Below, one piece after another: positions 7,038-14,703 of a DNA stretch of 16,343 nucleotides (the first letter of the stretch is position 1; each line of letters begins with the position of its first letter). The notes below the pieces were generated by a model, which saw only the letters and a list, made by a program, of their open reading frames with translations, ran no database searches and was not told where the DNA came from. This stretch comes from Rhodospirillaceae bacterium (GTDB taxonomy: Bacteria; Pseudomonadota; Alphaproteobacteria; UBA828): NCBI GenBank assembly GCA_028819955.1, contig JAPPKP010000367.1, positions 1 to 16,343 of the forward strand, written 5' to 3'. Made by a program: the position numbers and the translations under genes.

Positions 7038-8570
7038 TTACTCCGCTGCCCGCTCGCTGAGCCGCGATTGCAGCGCGGCGCAGAGCGTGCGCAGGACTTC
7101 GAGGCGGGCGTGCCGCTTGTTGTTGCCGGGGACCAAGGTCCACGGCGCCTCACGGGTGCTGGTGCCGGCGATCATGTCGTTGGCGGCGTCCTCGTAGGCC
7201 TCCCACTTCGCGCGGTTGCGCCAGTCTTCCTCGGTCAGCTTCCAGCTCTTGTAGGGGTTCTCCTTGCGCGCCAGGAAGCGCCGCTCCTGTTCGTCCTTGT
7301 CGATGTGGAGCCAGAACTTCATCAGCAGCGTGCCGTGGCCGATGATCTGCTCCTCAAAGTCGCGGATCTCAGCGTAGGCGCGGCGCCATTCCGCCTCAGT
7401 CGCGAAAGACTCGACGCGCTCCACCAGGAGCCGGCCGTACCAGCTCCGGTCGAACACCGCGATCTGCCCGGCCTCGGGCAACCGGCGCCAGAAGCGCCAG
7501 AGATAGTGATGGGCGCGCTCCTCGTCGCTCGGCGCGCTCACCTGGTGCACGCGGTAGCTGCGGGCGTCCAGCGCCGAGACCATGCGCCGGATGGCGCCCC
7601 CCTTGCCGCCGGCGTCCCAGCCTTCGAACACGAGCACGACGGAGAGCCCGTGCAGGAGGTTCTGCGCGGCGAGCCAGTAGAGATCGGCCCTGAGGCGCGC
7701 CATCGATTTCTCGTAGGCCTTGCGGCCGACGACGTTGGAATGATCGATCGTCGCCAGCGGCTTGACCTCCCGCACGGAGGCACCGACCACCGCCGGGCCC
7801 ACGACAGGTGCACGGGCGCGGAAGCCGGCATCAGGAGGGGGCAGGCCGGCAAGGCGCGCTTCGAGCGCCCGGTTCACCATGCCCAGCACCCTGAGCGAGC
7901 GATAGCGCGCGTGGCGGCCGTCGACCACGAGCCACGGCGCCTCGGCGGTGCTGGTGCGGGTGATGATGTGCTCCGCGGCCTCGTTGAAGTGGTCGTAGCG
8001 GTGCCAGTTGCGCCAGTCCCACTGTGAAATGCGCCAGTGGTCGCGCGGGTGCTTCTGCAGGGCCTCCAGGCGCTGCTGCTGAGCCTTCTTGTCGAGGTGC
8101 ATCCAGAACTTGAGGATCAGCGCCCCGTCGTCGGCGAGCGTCCGCTCGAACGCCGCGATGCGTTCGAGCTTGCGGTCGAGGGCGCTCGGCCCGATGCGCC
8201 CGTAGGCGCGGTCCAGCAAGGGTGCCGAGTACCAGGAGCTGAGGAAGAGCCCGAGCCTGCCGCGGGCCGGCAGGTCGCGCCAATAGCGCCAGAACTCGGG
8301 CCGCTGGCCTTCCTCTTCCGTGAGCCGGTCGTAAGCGTGGGTGACGATCCGGCGCGGGTCGAGCCACTCGGTGAGCAGGTTGACCGTCTCCCCCTTGCCG
8401 CCGCCGTCCACGCCGGCGAACAGCACGATGACGGGAAAGTCCGCCTGCGCCAGCGCACGCTGGGACTCCACCAGCGCAACCCTGAGTGCCGTCGCCTGCT
8501 CTTCGAACGCGGCCTTGGAAAGCTCCCGTGTCCGCTCGCGCTCGACCTCTTCGAATACCCGCGCGCTCAT
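7038..8570 (-). CDS. pap: Polyphosphate:AMP phosphotransferase (fused two-domain PPK2)
   Basis: The 510-aa protein is a duplicated PPK2 fold typical of class II PPK2 enzymes, which phosphorylate AMP to ADP using polyphosphate. Domain 1 (about 20-240) has the Walker A loop GVDGGGKG (53-60); domain 2 (about 280-500) has GWDAGGKG (317-324) and the lid/Walker B stretch DRSWYGRLLVER (374-385). In domain 1 the matching position reads SSWYSAPLLDR, without the Asp-Arg pair, so the C-terminal half is probably the active one. Both halves repeat the KFWxHxDK and DWRNxxxxxxY signatures, showing an old internal duplication. The start ATG follows GGGGAGGGAG, a strong ribosome site. It lies 32 nt upstream of the TcuA-like gene on the same strand, so read-through is possible although no metabolic link is obvious. 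Confidence 0.92.
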   Translation of the reverse strand: MSARVFEEVERERTRELSKAAFEEQATALRVALVESQRALAQADFPVIVLFAGVDGGGKGETVNLLTEWLDPRRIVTHAYDRLTEEEGQRPEFWRYWRDLPARGRLGLFLSSWYSAPLLDRAYGRIGPSALDRKLERIAAFERTLADDGALILKFWMHLDKKAQQQRLEALQKHPRDHWRISQWDWRNWHRYDHFNEAAEHIITRTSTAEAPWLVVDGRHARYRSLRVLGMVNRALEARLAGLPPPDAGFRARAPVVGPAVVGASVREVKPLATIDHSNVVGRKAYEKSMARLRADLYWLAAQNLLHGLSVVLVFEGWDAGGKGGAIRRMVSALDARSYRVHQVSAPSDEERAHHYLWRFWRRLPEAGQIAVFDRSWYGRLLVERVESFATEAEWRRAYAEIRDFEEQIIGHGTLLMKFWLHIDKDEQERRFLARKENPYKSWKLTEEDWRNRAKWEAYEDAANDMIAGTSTREAPWTLVPGNNKRHARLEVLRTLCAALQSRLSERAAE

Positions 8571-8729
8571 CTCCCTCCCCGTCGAGGGCCATCCCCGTAG
8601 GATTACGCGGACTCTCTCCCTCCTGCGTCGCAGGCGGCCTCTCCGGGCCCGTCCTGCACGCTCGGGTTATAACCGTATTACGCCGGTGAGACGATTTCGA
8701 CATGCATTTGGCGTTGCCCGGCCGCGCAA

Positions 8730-8832
8730 TCAGCCGTGGATATCCTCGGTCTCGGCGCAGAGAGCGCCGTAGAGGTCGGGCCGGCGGTCGCGGCAAGCCG
8801 GCGCGTCCGAACGCCCATCCTGATCGATTCGG
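8730..8832 (-). pseudogene. Possible remnant of the 3' end of a nitrilase/carbon-nitrogen hydrolase gene
   Basis: Downstream of the anti-sigma stop, one minus-strand frame ending at the TGA at 8730-8732 reads ...CRDRRPDLYGALCAETEDIHG. The RDRRPDLYG block resembles the C-terminal tail of nitrilase-superfamily proteins such as carbamoylputrescine amidase or beta-ureidopropionase. Nothing upstream in this frame looks like the rest of such an enzyme, since it enters the anti-sigma gene. I read it as a possible decayed gene end, but the resemblance rests on a short motif and may be chance. The hairpin at 8753-8769 lies inside this stretch. Confidence 0.3.
8753..8769. terminator. Small hairpin downstream of the anti-sigma gene
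   Basis: A perfect 6-bp stem, CGGCGC / GCGCCG, encloses a 5-nt loop. It lies 64 nt after the anti-sigma stop in the direction of transcription. It has no T tract, so intrinsic termination is uncertain. Between here and the phosphotransferase start at 8570 I see only a 10-bp palindrome GGTTATAACC (8665-8674) and an inverted repeat at 8622-8634 (CCTGCG-T-CGCAGG), possible control sites of the pap operon. Confidence 0.25.
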
Positions 8833-9279
8833 CTATTGCCCGGCCTGTTCGGCCGTGTTCTTCCTGAGCGTAATGACGTTGAGCTCATCTCGGCGCTGAT
8901 ACTTCACGTCGTCCATCAACTGCTGCACGAGGAAGAGGCCGAGACCGCCGAGAGAGCGCTCTTCCAGAGACGCGTCGATATCCGGATCCCTCTCCAGCGA
9001 GGAGTCGAACGCCCGGCCGTCATCCACGATCTCGATGACGAGCACATCGCCCTCCATGCTGAGGGAGAGTCCGATCCTGTGCTGCTCGTCGTCGTCGTAG
9101 CCGTAGCTGATGGTGTTGGTCAGGATCTCGTCGATCGAGAGATTGACCGCATAGGCGATCTGCGACGTGATCTCCCGCTGCTCGCAGAACGCGTCGATCC
9201 TCGCTGCGGCAGCGCCGATCTCCTGCAGGTCGTTGACCAGCGAGAGCTCCAGCATGTCGTCGTGCGCGTTCTCGTCCAT
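8833..9279 (-). CDS. RsbW-type ATP-binding protein (anti-sigma factor kinase)
   Basis: The 148-aa protein is a stand-alone GHKL ATPase domain of the RsbW/SpoIIAB (HATPase_c_2) type. The N box NLSIDEILTNTISYGY spans about 46-61, the G1 box DDGRAFD lies at 87-92, and the G2 box GGLGLFLV at 111-118. Such proteins bind and inhibit a sigma factor or phosphorylate a STAS-domain antagonist in partner-switching pathways. No STAS protein, PP2C phosphatase or sigma factor is present in the window, so its partners must be encoded elsewhere. The ATG at 9279 lacks a clear ribosome site; an internal ATG at codon 9 is an alternative. It is transcribed divergently from the aminotransferase operon. Confidence 0.85.
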   Translation of the reverse strand: MDENAHDDMLELSLVNDLQEIGAAAARIDAFCEQREITSQIAYAVNLSIDEILTNTISYGYDDDEQHRIGLSLSMEGDVLVIEIVDDGRAFDSSLERDPDIDASLEERSLGGLGLFLVQQLMDDVKYQRRDELNVITLRKNTAEQAGQ

Positions 9280-9498
9280 CGGCCATACGTGTCGCGATGC
9301 CGCAGGGCTGCGTATCGGCTCTCACCACGCCCACCTTTACGCCTATTCAGGAGGCCATGCCAAGCGGTTTGCGCGAGCGCGAACCTCGTTGCCCCAGGCT
9401 CTGCCTCACTTGATCGAACCCGCCCTGCCGGCCACACTGGCAGCGGTGGACTGGCCGAGCGGGTACGCGCCCGGTCGCTACAGGGAGGAACGACCGAG

Positions 9499-10845
9499 AT
9501 GTCCAACGACGCCGAAGCTGCGCTGCTCGATCGAGACAACGCGCACCTGCTCCATCCGCTGCACAGCCGTGCCATCCACGCCACCGGCAAGGTCTGGGTC
9601 GGCGGGGAAGGGGCCTTTCTCGTCGATGCGAACGGGGACCGCTTCATCGACGGCCTCTCCGGCCTCTGGAACAACACCGCCGGCAACGGCTGCCGCGAGC
9701 TGGTCGAGGCCGGAAGCAAGCAGCTCGCCGAAATGGCTTACGCGTCGGGGTATGCCGGCAGCACCAACCCGCGCGCGATCGAGCTTGCCGAGAAGCTCGC
9801 GCGGATCACCTACCCCGACATCAACCACTTCTTCTTCACGTCGGGCGGCGGCGAGGCGACCGACAGCAACATCAAGATGGCCCGCTACTACTGGAAGCTG
9901 AAGGGCCAGCCGGATAAGACCAAGGTCATCGCCCGCATCTGGGGCTACCACGGCGTCACGCTCGCCGCCATGTGCGCGACGGGGATGAGCATCTACTGGC
10001 CGGCGTTCGAGCCGCGCATGCCGGGCTTCACGCATATCCCGAGCCCCTATCCCTATCGCTACGAGGCGCCGGAGGGGGCGGAGAGCCAGGGCATCGCAGC
10101 GGCCGACGAGCTGGAGAAGGCCATTCTCGCGGAAGGGCCGGAGACGGTGGCGATGTTCATCGCAGAACCGGTGCAAGGCGGCGGGGGCGTGATTCCGCCT
10201 CAGCCCGACTACTTCCCGCGCATTCGCGAGATCTGCACCAAGTACGACGTGCTGATGGTGTCGGACGAGGTCATCACCGGGTTCGGCCGCACCGGCAAGA
10301 TGTTCGGCCTGCAGCACTGGGGCGTCGAGCCCGACATGATCCAGTTCGCCAAGGCGATCACGTCGGGCTACTTCTCCCTGGGCGGCATCGGGATCAGCGA
10401 CGAGATCGCCAGCACGATGCACGAGAGCGGCAAGCCCTGGATGCACGCCTACACCTACAGCGCGCATCCCACCGGCTGCGCCATCGGCTGCGCGATGCTC
10501 GACCTGGTCGAGCGGGAGGATTTTCCCGGCCAGGCCGCGGCGAAGGGCAAGCGCCTGCTGGTCGGCCTCAAGGACGCGCTCGCCGATCATCCCAATGTCG
10601 GCGACATCCGCGGCCTCGGGCTCATGTGCGGCGTGGAGTACGTGAAGGATCGGGCGACCAAGGAGAGCTTCGATCCCGGCGACGGGATCGCCGCCAAGAT
10701 CCACGCCGAGGCGGTGTCGCGCGGTCTCTTCAGCCGCTTCCGGCCGGACGTCTACATGGTCGCGCCGCCGATCATCATCGACGACGAGACCATCGACCGG
10801 ATGGTGGAGATCACTGCCGAGTCCACGCGCGCCGTCCTCGGCTGA
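9499..10845 (+). CDS. Class III (PLP-dependent) aminotransferase
   Basis: The 448-aa protein is a fold-type I class III (omega) aminotransferase, similar in style to SpuC/beta-alanine:pyruvate transaminases. The PLP site is complete: TSGGGEA (114-120), Y150-H151-G, D256 in SDEVITGFGRTG (255-266), Lys285 as the Schiff-base lysine in KAITSGY, and the YTYSAHP segment (318-324). Members move an amino group from a terminal amine or beta/gamma-amino acid to pyruvate or 2-oxoglutarate. The ATG at 9499 follows AGGGAGGAA, a strong ribosome site. It is the first gene of a five-gene run, and the Fe-S oxidoreductase starts 16 nt after its stop. That context suggests it aminates a carbonyl made by the downstream dehydrogenase, or supplies one to it. 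Substrate not determinable. Confidence 0.92.
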   Translation: MSNDAEAALLDRDNAHLLHPLHSRAIHATGKVWVGGEGAFLVDANGDRFIDGLSGLWNNTAGNGCRELVEAGSKQLAEMAYASGYAGSTNPRAIELAEKLARITYPDINHFFFTSGGGEATDSNIKMARYYWKLKGQPDKTKVIARIWGYHGVTLAAMCATGMSIYWPAFEPRMPGFTHIPSPYPYRYEAPEGAESQGIAAADELEKAILAEGPETVAMFIAEPVQGGGGVIPPQPDYFPRIREICTKYDVLMVSDEVITGFGRTGKMFGLQHWGVEPDMIQFAKAITSGYFSLGGIGISDEIASTMHESGKPWMHAYTYSAHPTGCAIGCAMLDLVEREDFPGQAAAKGKRLLVGLKDALADHPNVGDIRGLGLMCGVEYVKDRATKESFDPGDGIAAKIHAEAVSRGLFSRFRPDVYMVAPPIIIDDETIDRMVEITAESTRAVLG

Positions 10846-10861
10846 AAGCGGTAATCAGGAC

Positions 10862-12193
10862 GTGGCGGGGCAGGGACGGCCCGAAGCGCGCCCCGCCATC
10901 GACTGGGAGGCGCCCGCGTACCTCGACGCAGGTGCGCTCGACGATGAGCTGCGCCGCGTCGCTGGTGTGTGCCACACCTGCCGCCGCTGCGAGGACCTCT
11001 GCGAGAGCTTCCCGAGGCTCTTCGACCTGATCGACGGCGCGGGCGGCGTGGCCGCGCTGAAGAGCGCCGGCTTCGAGAGCGTGGGCGCGGCCTGCACGCT
11101 CTGCGACATGTGCTATCCGGTCTGCCCCTACACGCCGCCGCATGTGCACGCGGTGGACTTTCCCGCCCTGATGGTTCGCCAGCGCGCGCGCGCGCTGCGC
11201 GACGGCGGGGTCGGCCCCATGGAGCGCGCCCTGGGCGAGACCGATCGCAACGGCCGCTGGTTCGGTACTTTCGCGCCGTTCGCCAATTGGGCGGCGCGCC
11301 GCGGCAACGGGCTCACCCGGTCCCTTATGCAAGCGTTCGCCGGCATTCACCGCGATGCGGTGCTGCCGCGCTTCCATGCCCGTCGCTTCAGCCGCCGGGC
11401 CAAGGCGTCTTCGGTTCCGCTGAACGAGCGAGCGCCGGCTGCCGGCCGCAAGGCCGTGATCTATGCGACGTGCTTCGTCGAGTACAACAACCCCGGCATC
11501 GGCCATGCGGCGCAAGGCGTGCTCGCGAAGAACGGCGTCGAGACCAGGGTCGTCTATGACGAATGCTGCGGAATGCCGCAGCTGGAGCGCGGCGACGTTG
11601 CCGAGGTGTGCCGGCGTGCCCGCCGCGTTGCCGCAACGCTCGGCTCCTGGATCGAGCGCGGCTGGGACGTGGTCGCGCCGATCCCGTCGTGCGCGCTGAT
11701 GATGAAGACGACATGGCCGCAGTACCTGCCGGACGATCCGGCGGTGGCGCGGCTCACGGAACGCACGCACGACATTTCGGAGTACATCGTGGGCATCGCC
11801 CGCGCCGAGGGGCTCGCCGAGGGACTGGCGCCGCTAGACGGCAAGATCGCACTTCACCAGGCCTGTCACGCCAGGGCCCAGGACATCGGTGCGAAGGCTG
11901 CCGTCATGCTGCGCATGATCCCGCAGAGCAACGTGCTGATGATGCAGCGCTGCGCGGGGCACGGCGGCACCTGGGGCGTGATGAAGCGGAATTTCGAGAC
12001 CGGCATGAAGGTCGGCGAGCCGGTCATCCGGCAGGCGGCCGAGAGCGGCCGCCCTTACCTCGCCTCGGAGTGTCCGCTCGCCGGCGAGCACATCGTGCAG
12101 GGGATGGAGCGGACCGGCGCGGGCCGCGCACACCCGACGCGCGCCTATCACCCGATCGAGCTGATGGCGATGAGCTATGGCATCGACACCTGA
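10862..12193 (+). CDS. CCG-domain Fe-S oxidoreductase (HdrD/GlpC-like)
   Basis: The 443-aa cytoplasmic protein has two 4Fe-4S motifs, C37-x2-C40-x2-C43-x3-C47 and C78-x2-C81-x2-C84-x3-C88, followed by two cysteine-rich CCG-type domains. The first CCG domain has C204, C235-C236-G and C277. The second has C335, C364 (CAG rather than CCG) and C404, so it is partly degenerate. Similar architecture occurs in the GlpC subunit of anaerobic glycerol-3-phosphate dehydrogenase, in HdrD, and in Fe-S proteins found beside rubrerythrin. I infer an electron-carrier subunit. Its place before a G2DH3-like subunit and a GMC dehydrogenase suggests it accepts electrons from that enzyme. No transmembrane helix is apparent. 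The GTG start has only a weak CAGGA upstream; translational coupling to the aminotransferase is likely. Confidence 0.85.
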   Translation: MAGQGRPEARPAIDWEAPAYLDAGALDDELRRVAGVCHTCRRCEDLCESFPRLFDLIDGAGGVAALKSAGFESVGAACTLCDMCYPVCPYTPPHVHAVDFPALMVRQRARALRDGGVGPMERALGETDRNGRWFGTFAPFANWAARRGNGLTRSLMQAFAGIHRDAVLPRFHARRFSRRAKASSVPLNERAPAAGRKAVIYATCFVEYNNPGIGHAAQGVLAKNGVETRVVYDECCGMPQLERGDVAEVCRRARRVAATLGSWIERGWDVVAPIPSCALMMKTTWPQYLPDDPAVARLTERTHDISEYIVGIARAEGLAEGLAPLDGKIALHQACHARAQDIGAKAAVMLRMIPQSNVLMMQRCAGHGGTWGVMKRNFETGMKVGEPVIRQAAESGRPYLASECPLAGEHIVQGMERTGAGRAHPTRAYHPIELMAMSYGIDT

Positions 12194-12614
12194 GGTCGCC
12201 CTCGATAAGCACGCGCAAGCGACGCTGACGGCGATGGCGCGCGCGCTCTATCCCCACGACTTCCTGGACGACTCCCCCTACCGCCGCGTGGTCGATATCG
12301 TTGCGGAGGAGGGGGGAGCAGCCAGACGCACGCTGCTGGCGGAAGGGGTCGCGGCGCTGGATGCGGTGGTCGGGCGCTCCTTCGTCGACCTCTCGGAGAA
12401 GGAGAAGGTGACGGCGCTCTATGCCATCGAGGGCTCGCAGTTCTTCGAGGTCGTCAGGGCCGCCACAGCGCGCCATCTCTACGACAATCGCGCGCTTTGG
12501 CCCCGTTTCGGTTACGAAGGGGCGTCGTCCCACCTCGGCGGCTATATCGAGCGCGGCTTCGACGACCTCGACTGGATCTCCGAGGATGAGGTGGAGGCGG
12601 AGGCCGACCGATGA
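12177..12614 (+). CDS. Gluconate 2-dehydrogenase subunit 3-like small subunit
   Basis: The 145-aa protein resembles the small (gamma) subunit of the gluconate/fructose/FAD-glucose dehydrogenase group (gluconate 2-dehydrogenase subunit 3 family). It has the N-terminal LTAMARALYPHDFLDD helix and the FFEVVRAATARHLYDN segment near residues 88-103. In known complexes this subunit carries a Tat signal and escorts the GMC subunit to the periplasm. This one begins directly in the mature-like domain: there is no twin-arginine motif and no hydrophobic stretch, so the complex should stay in the cytoplasm. Its ATG lies 17 nt inside the end of the Fe-S gene and its stop overlaps the GMC start (ATGA), indicating tight coupling. 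A later start at codon 20 is possible but would remove the conserved helix. Confidence 0.82.
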   Translation: MASTPEVALDKHAQATLTAMARALYPHDFLDDSPYRRVVDIVAEEGGAARRTLLAEGVAALDAVVGRSFVDLSEKEKVTALYAIEGSQFFEVVRAATARHLYDNRALWPRFGYEGASSHLGGYIERGFDDLDWISEDEVEAEADR

Positions 12615-14215
12615 ACCTGCCATATCTGGATGACGAGGACGTCCCCGCCGTCACCTACGACCTGAACGACGACAGCGTCGTCGTCGTCATCGGCTCGGGC
12701 GCCGGCGGCGGCACCATGGCCGACGAGCTGACCCGGCGGGGGATCGATGTGGTTCTGCTGGAGGCCGGGCCGCGCTTCAAGATGAGCGATTTCGTCAACG
12801 ACGAGTGGGCGATGTACGACCTGCTCACCTGGAAGGACGAGCGCGCCTGCACCGGCGGCTCGCCCATCGCCCGCGACTACCCGACGGCGCCGACCTGGAC
12901 CTGCAAGGGGCTGGGCGGCACCACGCTCCATTGGGCGGGCATGTGTCCGCGCCCGGATCCTTACGAGTTCAAGGTGCGTTCCACCTACGGCGAGGTGGAG
13001 GGTGCCGCCCTGGAGGACTGGCCGGTCGACCACGAGGAGATGGAGCCCTTCTACCGCGAGGCCGAGAGCAAGATGGGCGTCACCGGGCGGCACGGTATCC
13101 CGCACCACCGGGGCAACAACGCCTGCCGGGTCATGTCGCTCGGCGCGAAGCGCATGGGCTATCGCGACTACGGCCCCAACAACGTGGCGATCAACGCGGT
13201 GCCTCGCAACGGGCGCAACGCCTGCGACCAGATCGGATTTTGCATGCAGGGCTGCCGCTCGGGAGGCAAGTGGTCCACCTTCGTCTCAGAGCTGCCGCGC
13301 GCAGAGGCGACGGGCCATTGCGAGATTCGCACGCGCTCGATGGCGCTCCGCATCGAGCACGACGACGGCGGCCGGATCAGCGGGGTGCTCTATGCCGATG
13401 CCGACGGCCGCCATCACCTGCAGAAGGCGCGCGTGGTCTGCGTGGCGGCGAACTCGATCGAGACCGCGCGGCTGCTGCTCAACTCGGAGTCCAGCGCGTG
13501 GCCGGACGGGCTTGCCAACGGATCGGGCGCGGTCGGCCGGCACTACATGCGTCACGTGACGGCCTACATGTACGGAGAGTTCCCGAGGCCGGTGCGCATG
13601 TACCGCGGCATGGTCGTCTCCGGCATCATCCGCGACGAGGCGCGTCACGACCCGGCGCGCGGCTTCGCCGGCGGTTTCTACATGGGCTCCATGGGCCTCG
13701 GCCTGCCGTTCTTCGCGGCGTTCATGAGCCCGGGGCGCTGGGGCCGCGACTACACGAGCTGGATCGAGGCCTACGAGCGCGTCGGCGGGGTGTTCGTGAA
13801 CGGCGAGGATTTGCCGATCGCCTCCAACCGGGTGACGCTGCATCCCAGCGAGAGAGACCAGTACGGGCTGCCCATCGCGTGCCTCAACCTCGACGATCAC
13901 CCCAACGATCTCGCGATGAAGCGATACTCCTACCGCAGCGGGATCGCGATCCTGGAGGCTGCCGGCGCGCTCCGCATCTTCTGCTCGCCGCCGCTGCCGG
14001 TCTCGCACAATCTCGGCACCTGCCGCATGAGCGCCGACCCCGACGCCGGCGTGGTCGACCGCTGGGGCCGGAGCCACGAGATCCCCAACCTCTTCATCTC
14101 CGACGGCAGCCAGTTCACTTCGTCGCTCGCGGGCAACCCGACGCTCACCATCGTCACCCTCGCCATCCGCCAGGCCGGCCACATCGCCCGCCTCATGGGC
14201 CGCGGAGAAATCTAG
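12611..14215 (+). CDS. GMC-family FAD dehydrogenase, catalytic subunit with predicted [3Fe-4S] site
   Basis: The 534-aa protein is the catalytic subunit of a gluconate/fructose/FAD-glucose dehydrogenase-like complex. It has the FAD motif GSGAGG (28-33) with E51-A-G-P, the flavin loop GGTTLHWAG (102-110), the catalytic His466 in SHNLGTCRM and Asn509 in the AGNPTLT segment. Cys205-x5-Cys211-x3-Cys215 reproduces the spacing reported for the [3Fe-4S] ligands of Burkholderia FAD-glucose dehydrogenase, so I expect an intramolecular Fe-S relay. The enzyme should oxidise an alcohol or sugar hydroxyl to a carbonyl and pass electrons on rather than use oxygen. No signal peptide is seen. The ATG overlaps the small-subunit stop (ATGA). 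No cytochrome c gene follows; an AhpD-like gene starts 83 nt later. Confidence 0.9.
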   Translation: MNLPYLDDEDVPAVTYDLNDDSVVVVIGSGAGGGTMADELTRRGIDVVLLEAGPRFKMSDFVNDEWAMYDLLTWKDERACTGGSPIARDYPTAPTWTCKGLGGTTLHWAGMCPRPDPYEFKVRSTYGEVEGAALEDWPVDHEEMEPFYREAESKMGVTGRHGIPHHRGNNACRVMSLGAKRMGYRDYGPNNVAINAVPRNGRNACDQIGFCMQGCRSGGKWSTFVSELPRAEATGHCEIRTRSMALRIEHDDGGRISGVLYADADGRHHLQKARVVCVAANSIETARLLLNSESSAWPDGLANGSGAVGRHYMRHVTAYMYGEFPRPVRMYRGMVVSGIIRDEARHDPARGFAGGFYMGSMGLGLPFFAAFMSPGRWGRDYTSWIEAYERVGGVFVNGEDLPIASNRVTLHPSERDQYGLPIACLNLDDHPNDLAMKRYSYRSGIAILEAAGALRIFCSPPLPVSHNLGTCRMSADPDAGVVDRWGRSHEIPNLFISDGSQFTSSLAGNPTLTIVTLAIRQAGHIARLMGRGEI

Positions 14216-14298
14216 GCCGCCTCTCCCCGCGACTCTGGCCGCGTGCCGCGATCCGCGCTATCCCGGCGGGAGGCGCACTCGCAGCATGGGAGGAGAGC

Positions 14299-14703
14299 AT
14301 GGCGACGCTGCCGCTGGTGGACTACGACGACGCCCCGCCGGAGGTCCGCGCGGTCTACGACGACATCATGGAGACCCGCAAGACCGACTGGATCAACAAC
14401 TTCTGGAAGGTGCTGGCCAACGATCCGCCCACGCTTGCGCGCACCTGGAACAGCATCAAGGAGGTGATGGCGCCCGGCGCCCTCGACCCGCTGACCAAGG
14501 AGCTGATCTATGTCGCGGTGAGCGCCACCAACGGCTGCGAGTACTGCATCCGCTCCCACACCGCAGGCGCCAGGCGGCAGGGGATGACCGACGCCATGCT
14601 GGCCGAGCTGATGGCGGTGGTGGGCATGGCGAACGAGACCAACGCGCTCGCCAACGGCTACGCGGTCGATGTCGATGCGGCATTTCTGAGGGATGCCAAG
14701 TAA
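14299..14703 (+). CDS. Carboxymuconolactone decarboxylase/AhpD-family protein
   Basis: The 134-aa protein belongs to the CMD/AhpD-like superfamily. The hallmark C-x2-C-x3-H is present as CEYCIRSH at about residues 77-84, within the typical helical core, followed by the usual LAELMAVVGMANETNALANG helix. Members with this cysteine pair are often thiol-dependent peroxidases or disulfide reductases rather than true decarboxylases. The ATG at 14299 follows GGGAGGAG. The frame is open far upstream through the GMC gene, but only this start has a ribosome site and homology. As last gene of the dehydrogenase operon it may protect the Fe-S partners against peroxide or process the product; both are inference. 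Confidence 0.85.
   Translation: MATLPLVDYDDAPPEVRAVYDDIMETRKTDWINNFWKVLANDPPTLARTWNSIKEVMAPGALDPLTKELIYVAVSATNGCEYCIRSHTAGARRQGMTDAMLAELMAVVGMANETNALANGYAVDVDAAFLRDAK

Noticed and set aside
7006..7143. Upstream extension of the TcuA-like gene
   Set aside because: It would overlap the end of pap, whose reading frame is certain, and it lacks a ribosome site; the start at 7005 has a good one.
9280..9498. Promoter for the aminotransferase operon
   Set aside because: TTGATC at about 9410 has no acceptable -10 box at 16-18 bp; I could not support a specific promoter in this 219-nt divergent region.
12805..14298. Very long plus-strand open frame leading into the CMD-family gene
   Set aside because: It overlaps the well-supported GMC gene in another frame and its translation is Arg/Gly/Pro-rich without any family motif. 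GC-rich DNA commonly leaves such frames open.
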